This document shows positions 58,477 through 64,000 of a stretch of DNA of 64,000 bases, piece by piece. The DNA is from RHKX01 sp046330285 (GTDB taxonomy: Bacteria > Actinomycetota > Thermoleophilia > Solirubrobacterales > 70-9): NCBI GenBank assembly GCA_046330285.1, contig JAXLSX010000002.1, forward strand, positions 248,001 through 312,000. The letters are read 5' to 3'. The first letter of the stretch is position 1. Every line of letters begins with the position of its first letter. Below the pieces are notes generated by a model. That model searched no databases and had not been told where the DNA came from. It saw only the letters and a program-made list of their open reading frames with translations. The translations under genes and the position numbers were made by a program.

Positions 58477-58482
58477 TAAGGT
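58477..58482 (+). promoter_or_regulatory. -10 element TAAGGT of the universal stress protein gene
   Basis: TAAGGT, 17 bases after position 58459 inside the SOS palindrome, so LexA binding would block the -35 contact. A leader of about 25 bases with GACGAGAGGACGCC precedes ATG 58515. Confidence 0.45.
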
Positions 58483-58514
58483 TGAATCAGCAGCAACGAC
58501 GACGAGAGGACGCC

Positions 58515-58976
58515 ATGACCGACGCGAGCTCCAGCGGCCCGATCCTGATCGCCTACGACGGCTCCGACTGCTCCAAGGTGGCGGTCGAAGAGGCCGGCAA
58601 GCAACTCCGGGGCGGCCGCCGAGCGATCGTGCTGACGGTCTGGGAGCCGCTCGACGCGGTGCCGTTCTGGGGTGTGCCGATGGCGACGATGCCGTCGGAG
58701 ATGACCGAGCAGGTCGTCACTCAGGCGAACGCGGTCGCCGAGGAGGGCGTCGCGCTCAGCGGGCAGGCCGGATTCGAGGCCGAGGCCCGGGTCGAGCTTG
58801 GGGCGCCCGTCTGGGCGCGGATCGTCGAAACCGCCGAGGAAGTCGGGGCGTCGCTGATCGTCCTCGGGTCCCACGGCCGCAGCAGCGTCGGCTACGCGGT
58901 GATGGGAAGCGTCGCGACTGCGGTCGCCCATCACGCCAAGATTCCGGTCCTGATCACGCGCGAGACCGGCGACTGA
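58515..58976 (+). CDS. Universal stress protein (UspA family)
   Basis: 153 aa from ATG 58515. PILIAYDGSDCSKVAVEEAGKQL is the N-terminal strand. The ATP-binding loop LIVLGSHGRSSVGYAVMGSVATAVAHHAKIPVLI has the G-2x-G-9x-G(S/T) motif (GSHGRSSVGYAVMGSVA). It probably binds ATP and responds to stress or stationary phase. The perfect SOS box at its promoter is unusual for this family. It is followed by a cupredoxin lipoprotein and an FAD oxidoreductase on the same strand. Confidence 0.92.
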   Translation: MTDASSSGPILIAYDGSDCSKVAVEEAGKQLRGGRRAIVLTVWEPLDAVPFWGVPMATMPSEMTEQVVTQANAVAEEGVALSGQAGFEAEARVELGAPVWARIVETAEEVGASLIVLGSHGRSSVGYAVMGSVATAVAHHAKIPVLITRETGD

Positions 58977-59096
58977 GCGTCAACCGGGCGCGACCGGACA
59001 CGTGGTGACTACCGGACCGCTCGCGTAGTCGTCACAGAGGTTCTCTCGGGGAGTTGGGGACAGCATTCCCATGTCCCTCTCTCCAAGGAGAACTAG

Positions 59097-59594
59097 ATGC
59101 GCATGAAGTTCCTGGCCAGCATGCTCGGCGTGCTGGCATTCCTCGCCCTCGGCGCCGTGGCGTCGGGGTGCGGCAGCAGTGACGACAGCTCGAGCACCTC
59201 AGCCGAGTCGTCGGAAGCTGCCGAGTCGTCGACGACGACGTCCGCGCCCGCCGCGGGCGGCGAGACCCTCACGGTCAAGATGAACGAGTACAACTTCATC
59301 CCCGACGACGCCAAGGCCAAGGCCGGCTCGGTGACGATCGACGCCGAGAACGTGGGCAAGATGCCGCACGAGCTCGTCCTCGCCAAGTCCGATCTCGACC
59401 CGGCGAAGCTGCCGACCACGAGTGACGGCAGCGTCGACGAGGAGGCCCTCGACACCGTTGGCGAGGCACCCGACGTCGCTCCCGGCGACACCGGCAGCTT
59501 CACCGCCGATCTCGAGCCCGGAAGCTACGTCATGTTCTGCAACCTGCCCGGGCACTACGCCTCCGGCATGTACGGATCGCTGACCGTCAAGTAG
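59097..59594 (+). CDS. Cupredoxin-like lipoprotein (type 1 copper)
   Basis: 165 aa from ATG 59097 (ATG 59103 also possible), with AAGGAG five bases upstream. The lipobox GAVASGC is followed by a Ser/Glu/Thr-rich spacer of about 30 residues. The cupredoxin domain contains YNFIPDDAKAKAGSVTIDAENVGKMPHELVL (first His ligand) and SYVMFCNLPGHYASGMYGSLTV (Cys, His and Met ligands), the complete type 1 copper set. It is probably an electron carrier on the outer face of the membrane. A strong hairpin terminates it. Confidence 0.88.
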   Translation: MRMKFLASMLGVLAFLALGAVASGCGSSDDSSSTSAESSEAAESSTTTSAPAAGGETLTVKMNEYNFIPDDAKAKAGSVTIDAENVGKMPHELVLAKSDLDPAKLPTTSDGSVDEEALDTVGEAPDVAPGDTGSFTADLEPGSYVMFCNLPGHYASGMYGSLTVK

Positions 59595-59606
59595 CGGCCG
59601 AGGCCG

Positions 59607-59634
59607 CCCGGCGCCGGGAAAGACCGGCGCCGGG
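59607..59634 (+). terminator. Hairpin terminator after the cupredoxin gene
   Basis: CCCGGCGCCGG (59607-59617), loop GAAAGA, CCGGCGCCGGG (59624-59634): an 11-bp perfect stem with a GAAA-type loop like the terminator at 8083-8113, but without a T-run. It lies 13 bases after the stop codon. Confidence 0.65.
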
Positions 59635-59697
59635 CACGGCCACGGCTCAGTAGGAGCTACGGACGTATCGGGGGGAGGGGGCGGGAAGGATCCCTCC

Positions 59698-61044
59698 ATG
59701 GCGGAGGATTTTCAGGTCGTCGTCGCGGGGGGCGGCGTCGCGGCACTCGAGGCGGTGCTGGCGATCCGCGCGCTCGAGGAAAGCCCGACCGCGATCGAGC
59801 TGCTGTCGCCGAGCCGCGACTTCCGCCTCCAGGCGCTGTCGGTGGCCGAGCCGTTCGGCGGCGACGCGAGGACGCTGGATCTCGCCGAGTTCTGCGCCGA
59901 GCACGATGTGGCCTACAGGCCCGACGGCGTTGCCGAGGTGTGGGGGGGACCGCGGCGGGTCCTCACCGATCGCGGCGACGAGATGTTCTACGACGCACTC
60001 CTGATGGCGACCGGAGCACGCCGCGCGTCGGTGCTTCCGGGCTCGCATCCGTTCCGCGGGGCCGGCGACGTCGCCTGGTTCGGGAATCTGCTCGAGCGCC
60101 TGCGCCGCGGTGCCATCTCCGACGTCATCTTCGCCGTGCCGCGGCAGGTCAAGTGGTCGCTGCCGGTCTGGGAGCTGGCGATGCTCACCGCCACCTGGCT
60201 CGCAGAGGCCGGAAGCGGCGATCGGCAGATCACCGTGGTGACCCACGAGCGGGCGCCGATGGAGGTGCTCGGAGACGGCGTCAGCTCGCGGGTGGCGGAG
60301 CTCCTCGCCGAGCGCGGCGTCGGGCTCGAGGCCGGTGTCGGCGTCGTCCGCTTCGACCAGGGCCGGCTTGTCTGCGAGCGCGGCAAGGAGCTTCGCGCCG
60401 ACGAGGTGGTCGCCCTACCCGGGCTCTCGGTGCCGGAGATCCCCGGCGTACCGCAGGGTCGCCACGGGTTCATCGGCTGCGACGCCGAGATGCGGGTCGA
60501 TGGCCTCGACCGCGTCTGGGCGGCCGGCGACTCCACCTGGTTCCCGATCAAGCAGGGAGGACTCGCCGCGCAGCAGGCCGAGGTGGCCGCCGCCGGCATC
60601 CTCCAGGCCGCAGGTGCCGACATCGAGCCGCCGCCGCTGCGCCCGGTCCTCCGCGGCGCGCTGATCACCGGCGGGCAGCCGCAGTTCATCCGCGCCGAGC
60701 TCGGCGCGGACAGCGACGCCGTGCTGACCACGAGCCCGCTCTGGTGGCCGCCGATCAAGGTCGCCGGGCCGCGACTCGGTCCGTATCTCGCCACCCGCTG
60801 GAGCCTCGACCGCGACGAGGAGGAGCCCGGCCTCGAGCGGACGGAGGACCTCGAGCCGGCTGCGGACGAACGTGAGCACGAGGCAGCGCTCAGGCTCGCT
60901 CTCGACTTCGCCGAGATCGACGCCCGCGAAGGGGATTACGAGGAGGCGCTGCGCTGGCTCGAGGTCGCCGAGCGGCTCAACGTCACGCTGCCCGTCGAGT
61001 ACGTGCAGCGGCGCGACGACTGGCGCGCCGCGGTCTCCACCTGA
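59698..61044 (+). CDS. FAD-dependent oxidoreductase (NDH-2/SQR-like) with a helical C-terminal extension
   Basis: 448 aa, GGGAGGGGGCGGGAAGG upstream of ATG 59698. The FAD dinucleotide fold starts VVVAGGGVAALEAVLAIRAL, with YDALLMATGARRAS next. A second nucleotide site and VWAAGDSTWFPIKQGGLAAQQAEVAAAGI (second FAD contact) follow. The catalytic CxxC of disulfide reductases is absent, and there is no quinone-binding amphipathic tail. Instead the last 70 residues look like a TPR-type helical pair (ALRLALDFAEIDAREGDYEEALRWLEVAERL). Electron partner unknown; the adjacent cupredoxin is a natural candidate. Confidence 0.85.
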   Translation: MAEDFQVVVAGGGVAALEAVLAIRALEESPTAIELLSPSRDFRLQALSVAEPFGGDARTLDLAEFCAEHDVAYRPDGVAEVWGGPRRVLTDRGDEMFYDALLMATGARRASVLPGSHPFRGAGDVAWFGNLLERLRRGAISDVIFAVPRQVKWSLPVWELAMLTATWLAEAGSGDRQITVVTHERAPMEVLGDGVSSRVAELLAERGVGLEAGVGVVRFDQGRLVCERGKELRADEVVALPGLSVPEIPGVPQGRHGFIGCDAEMRVDGLDRVWAAGDSTWFPIKQGGLAAQQAEVAAAGILQAAGADIEPPPLRPVLRGALITGGQPQFIRAELGADSDAVLTTSPLWWPPIKVAGPRLGPYLATRWSLDRDEEEPGLERTEDLEPAADEREHEAALRLALDFAEIDAREGDYEEALRWLEVAERLNVTLPVEYVQRRDDWRAAVST

Positions 61045-61074
61045 GCCGCCGCCGCGGCTGAACGGGGGTGGGGC

Positions 61075-61269
61075 TCAGTCCTTGACGAGCCGCCAGCCGG
61101 TGGGGCGCTTCTTGACCCGGCCGAGCGCGAGGAGCTCGTCGAGCCCCTCCTCGGCGTCGGCGCGTTCGATGCCCTCGTTCTGGGCGATCAGCGCCGGGGT
61201 GTTGAGGGCCGGCTGGTTGGTGAGGCTGTCGACGACGAGCTTCGCGTTTTCGCTGAGTTCTTCTGCCAT
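61075..61269 (-). CDS. Small winged-helix-like protein
   Basis: 64 aa from ATG 61269 (MAEELSENAKLVVDSLTNQP). The pattern NTPALIAQNEGIERADAEEGLDELLALGRVKKRPTGWRLVKD is a winged helix: recognition helix followed by a beta hairpin with a basic tip. Such mini-wHTH proteins occur in actinobacteria without known targets. The upstream frame is open but unlike a protein. Weak ribosome binding; no clear -10. Confidence 0.68.
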   Translation of the reverse strand: MAEELSENAKLVVDSLTNQPALNTPALIAQNEGIERADAEEGLDELLALGRVKKRPTGWRLVKD

Positions 61270-61355
61270 TGCGGGGGCGCAATCTGCCAGATGCGCGAGC
61301 GCCGTGCATCGTCGCGGCGGGGCCGTGTGGCCCGAGGCGTGCGCCGGGACGGTGC

Positions 61356-62624
61356 TCAGGCCGGCTTCAGCGGCTTGGTGTCGGCCTCGGAGGCCGGGAA
61401 CTCGCGCATCGTCTGCCGCCGGAGCGCGTAGACGCCGACGCTGAGGACGACCGCGATCAGGAGGATGCCCCAGGGCTCGCGAAGCGCCGGGGTCGGACCC
61501 CACCAGACGAGCAGAAGGATCAGGAGAGCGGCGCCGGCCGATGCCCACATCGGATCGTTGAGGCCCGGGGCGATCTTGCGGCGGACCGCTGTCGCAGCGC
61601 GGGTCGGTCCCGCGAGCATCGCGCCGAGCAGGATGACGACGCCGTAACCGATCGAGGCGACCGCCATCGTCTTCAGGAGCTCGGTGGCGATCTCGTAGGC
61701 GGCGTTGACGGCGGGCTTGACGGAATCGGTTGCCGCGAGCTGATCGACGAGCGTGGTGCCGAGGAGCTTGCGGATCGTCAGCGTCGCGATCCCGATCACG
61801 ATGAACGAGAGGCCGACCGAAGTCAGCGTCCGGAGCCGCGTTCCGCGGGCGATCGCGATCGCGGCCACGAAGAGGAGGAAGGTGATGACGAAGAGGAGCA
61901 CCGAGCCCTTTTCGATCACCTTGCTGATGTCCTGGATCGTCGAGATCTCGTTCGGCGCGATGATCTCGAGGCCGGCCTGGGCGTTACCCGCCTTCACCGA
62001 CGCCTGGAGCGCCTGGCCGGAGCCGAGGCCCGACTCGGGGAGCTTGATGCCGAGCTTCTGGGTGATCTCCTGCTTGATCGTCGTCAGATCGAGCGTCGTG
62101 CCGCCGGCCTTGGCCTGCGCCTCGGTCAGTTTCGACTGTGCCTCGCCGAGAACGCCGGTCGCTATCGGCTCGTCGTTGGCGACCGCGATGAACGCCTCGC
62201 TGGCGGCGCGGTTCGCCTGTTCCCAGAGATCCTGGACGGCCGACGTCTGGAGGATTTGGTTGACGGCCTTGTTGAAGAGCTGGCTCAGCCCCGAGGAGGC
62301 GGGCCCGGCGAGCGGAGCGGCCTTCGGGGGTAGGAGGTTGGCGACCTCGTCCTGGACGACGCCTGAGGCGAAGATCTGGGTCGTCAGGTAATCGGAGAGC
62401 TCGCTGCGGATCTCGTCGTTGGCGAGGAGAGCGCTGCTGGTGGCGACCCACTGGTCGGTGTCGTAGACCTGACGCTTGACCCAGGTCGAGACGAGGGCCA
62501 GGATCCCGGTGATCGTCGCGAGGACGACCAGCGTCACGGCGATGCGTCGCCGCGCCCGATCGCTCATTCCGGCCGACTTGTCGTCGTCGCCGGCCATCTC
62601 CGTCGTCTCTCCCTCTTCGGTCAC
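61356..62624 (-). CDS. Actinobacterial membrane protein of unknown function
   Basis: 422 aa from GTG 62624, or 413 aa from the ATG at MAGDDDKSAGM with a GAGGGAGAGAC box. One membrane helix near residue 27-47 precedes an extracytoplasmic, Ala/Gln/Ser-rich helical region (YDTDQWVATSSALLANDEIRSELSDYLTTQIF, LTEAQAKAGGTTLDLTTIKQEI). Four or five membrane helices lie in the C-terminal half (SVLLFVITFLLFVAAIAIARG, GVVILLGAMLAGP, WASAGAALLILLLVWWG). It resembles widespread actinobacterial integral membrane proteins with no characterised member. Same strand as the sugar transporter upstream. Confidence 0.8.
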   Translation of the reverse strand: MTEEGETTEMAGDDDKSAGMSDRARRRIAVTLVVLATITGILALVSTWVKRQVYDTDQWVATSSALLANDEIRSELSDYLTTQIFASGVVQDEVANLLPPKAAPLAGPASSGLSQLFNKAVNQILQTSAVQDLWEQANRAASEAFIAVANDEPIATGVLGEAQSKLTEAQAKAGGTTLDLTTIKQEITQKLGIKLPESGLGSGQALQASVKAGNAQAGLEIIAPNEISTIQDISKVIEKGSVLLFVITFLLFVAAIAIARGTRLRTLTSVGLSFIVIGIATLTIRKLLGTTLVDQLAATDSVKPAVNAAYEIATELLKTMAVASIGYGVVILLGAMLAGPTRAATAVRRKIAPGLNDPMWASAGAALLILLLVWWGPTPALREPWGILLIAVVLSVGVYALRRQTMREFPASEADTKPLKPA

Positions 62625-62681
62625 GGTCGTGATTATTCCCTGAATCGGGATTCGGTCGTCACCCGGTCGGGGTGATCCCGC

Positions 62682-64000
62682 TCATGCCCTGGTCCCGGCC
62701 CGCTCTTCGAAGATCGCCTGGATGTCCTCGAGATGCTTGCCCTTGGTCTCGGGCACGAACCGCATGCAGAAGAAGAACGTGACGACGCAGATCGCGGCGT
62801 AGAAGAAGAAGGCGCCGCTGCGGCCGAGCTCGTCGATCAGCAGCAGGAACGTGAGCGAGACGAGGAAGTTGAAGAACCAGTTCGTCATGGTCCCGACGGC
62901 GGCGGCCTTGCTGCGCACCCGGAGAGGATAGATCTCGGAGTTCAGCAGCCAGAAGATCGGGCCGAGGCTGACGGCGAACGCGCCGACGTAGAGCATCAGG
63001 CTGCCGACGGCGACGATCGAGCCGGTGGTGCTGCCGGCGCCGAGGATGAAGACGAAGGCGAGGATGCTGAGCGCGATCGCCATCAGCGCGCTGCCCCAGA
63101 GCAGCAGCGGCCGGCGGCCGGCGCGGTCGAGGAGCCGGATCGCGACGAGGGTCATGCCGACGTTGACGACGCCGACGGCGACCGAGGCGAGGATCGCGGC
63201 CGACGCCGAGTCGACGCCGGTGTAGCCGACGATCGTCGGCGCGAAGTAGATGACGGTGTTGATGCCGGAGACCTGCTGGAGGACGGCGAGGCCGACGCCG
63301 ACGACGAGGGCAGCGCGGATGACCGGATGAAGCAGGTCGCGCCAACCGCCCGGCTCCTCGACGATGCTGTCGGCGATCTCGTCGAGCTCGGCGTCGATCA
63401 GCTCCGGGTCGTCCTCGCGGATGTGCTCGAGGACGGCCTTGGCTTCGTAACCGCGGCCGGCCATCACGAGCCAGCGCGGGCTCTGGGGCATCCGCAGCAT
63501 CCCGACGAGCAGGAAGAAGGCGGGGACGGCGCCGAGGCCCAGCATCCAGCGCCAGCTCTCGCTCGGCTCGAAGGCGAGGCCGACGCCGTAAGCGACGACG
63601 ATGCCGACGGTGACGGCGAGCTGGAAGAAAGTCACCAGGCGTCCGCGGACGTCGGGAGGGGAGACCTCGGAGATGTAGACCGGGGCGGTGGCCGACGCGA
63701 GCCCGATCGCGACGCCGACGACGACGCGGGAGATCACGAGCACCGCCTCGGAGTCGGCGGCGGCGCTGCCGAGGGCGCCGATGATGAAGACGATCGCCGA
63801 GGCGATGATCAGCAGCCGCCGCCCGTACTGATCCGAGAGCCGGCCGGCGAACGCTGCACCGGCCACGGCACCGATCGGAACCGCTGCCACGACCAGTCCC
63901 GACCCGAAGCTGGAGAGCCCGAAGTCGGGCTCGATGAACAGCAGGGCGCTGGCGATGACGCCGGTGTCGTAGCCGAACAGTAGGCCGCCGAGGCCGGCGA
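62682..64000 (-). CDS. Sugar-porter MFS transporter (5' end outside the window)
   Basis: At least 439 residues are visible; the gene continues past the right edge. The N-terminal part includes GLLFGYDTGVIASALLF at the very edge, typical of sugar porters. GRLSDQYGRRLLI and LLDRAGRRPLLLWGSALM are the two RxGRR loops, and PESPRWL appears as MPQSPRWLVMAGR. QQVSGINTVIYFAPTI and PxETKGK (VPETKGKHLEDIQ) complete the family set. It takes up a hexose, pentose or polyol with protons; specificity is not predictable. Eleven of twelve helices are inside the window. Confidence 0.92.
   Translation of the reverse strand, partial: AGLGGLLFGYDTGVIASALLFIEPDFGLSSFGSGLVVAAVPIGAVAGAAFAGRLSDQYGRRLLIIASAIVFIIGALGSAAADSEAVLVISRVVVGVAIGLASATAPVYISEVSPPDVRGRLVTFFQLAVTVGIVVAYGVGLAFEPSESWRWMLGLGAVPAFFLLVGMLRMPQSPRWLVMAGRGYEAKAVLEHIREDDPELIDAELDEIADSIVEEPGGWRDLLHPVIRAALVVGVGLAVLQQVSGINTVIYFAPTIVGYTGVDSASAAILASVAVGVVNVGMTLVAIRLLDRAGRRPLLLWGSALMAIALSILAFVFILGAGSTTGSIVAVGSLMLYVGAFAVSLGPIFWLLNSEIYPLRVRSKAAAVGTMTNWFFNFLVSLTFLLLIDELGRSGAFFFYAAICVVTFFFCMRFVPETKGKHLEDIQAIFEERAGTRA

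Noticed and set aside
58446..58514. Upstream extension of the universal stress protein from an ATG at 58446
   Set aside because: That ATG lies inside the SOS palindrome and before the TAAGGT hexamer. The family N-terminus begins after ATG 58515.

Overview
The window reads as chromosomal DNA of a high-GC actinobacterium, most likely class Thermoleophilia (Solirubrobacterales or a relative). Three things point there. The gene order tlyA-nadK-recN-steA-steB-pyrG-xerD is the actinobacterial block known from Mycobacterium tuberculosis Rv1694-Rv1701. There are secreted proteins with collagen-like or RTX-like repeats and a GGTAYA-type signal region. Many genes have a TAnnnT hexamer only 6-8 bases before the start codon, as expected for leaderless actinobacterial mRNAs. 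No CRISPR array, prophage, insertion sequence or replication origin was seen.

Layout. 1-5.4 kb: start of a probable methyltransferase gene, a YidC/Oxa1 insertase, an SDR, a small conserved gene, a DHA2 drug exporter, EF-P and an AbiEi/DUF559 fusion. 5.4-10.2 kb: nusB, a small Ala-rich gene, a polyprenyl synthase, a collagen-like exported protein and dxs (isoprenoid supply). 11-28.5 kb: a long co-directional housekeeping block of tlyA (three apparent 1-base deletions), nadK, recN, steA, steB, an MraY-like gene, pyrG, an M20 peptidase, DUF3866, xerD, mutM, a P1 peptidase, recO, dgt and dnaG. The middle of dnaG has clearly lower GC than both ends. 28.5-32.4 kb: a tightly coupled three-gene cassette (DUF6421-type protein, SDR, threonine-aldolase-like PLP enzyme) of unknown pathway. 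32.4-33.8 kb: an HTH-HNH gene with a LexA-like box, tRNA-Asn, a small membrane protein and a pair of inverted repeats.

33.8-45.7 kb: mostly minus-strand genes: a GT1-type glycosyltransferase, an SDR, a Zn-ribbon protein overlapping a GGDEF/HD-GYP cyclic-di-GMP protein, a cupin, DUF202, an acyl-CoA carboxylase subunit, a P-type ATPase and a CAT-anticodon tRNA. A thioredoxin-fold lipoprotein and a coiled-coil membrane protein lie on the plus strand. 45.8-57.3 kb: envelope and secreted functions: two exported proteins, two RTX-like calcium-binding proteins, a DUF3089 hydrolase with a coiled-coil tail, GNAT, an L,D-transpeptidase, GFA, DUF4389 and an L7/L12-like small protein. 57.3-64 kb: an alpha/beta hydrolase without a normal start codon, a small protein and a universal stress protein divided by a perfect actinobacterial SOS box, a cupredoxin lipoprotein, an FAD oxidoreductase, a small winged-helix protein, a membrane protein and a sugar MFS transporter running off the right edge.

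The most promising leads are the DUF6421/SDR/aldolase cassette with a gluzincin-like HDxxH...EExRxD pattern, the mosaic dnaG, the broken tlyA, the two SOS boxes, and the window-wide leaderless promoter signature. All assignments come from reading the sequence; no database search was possible.
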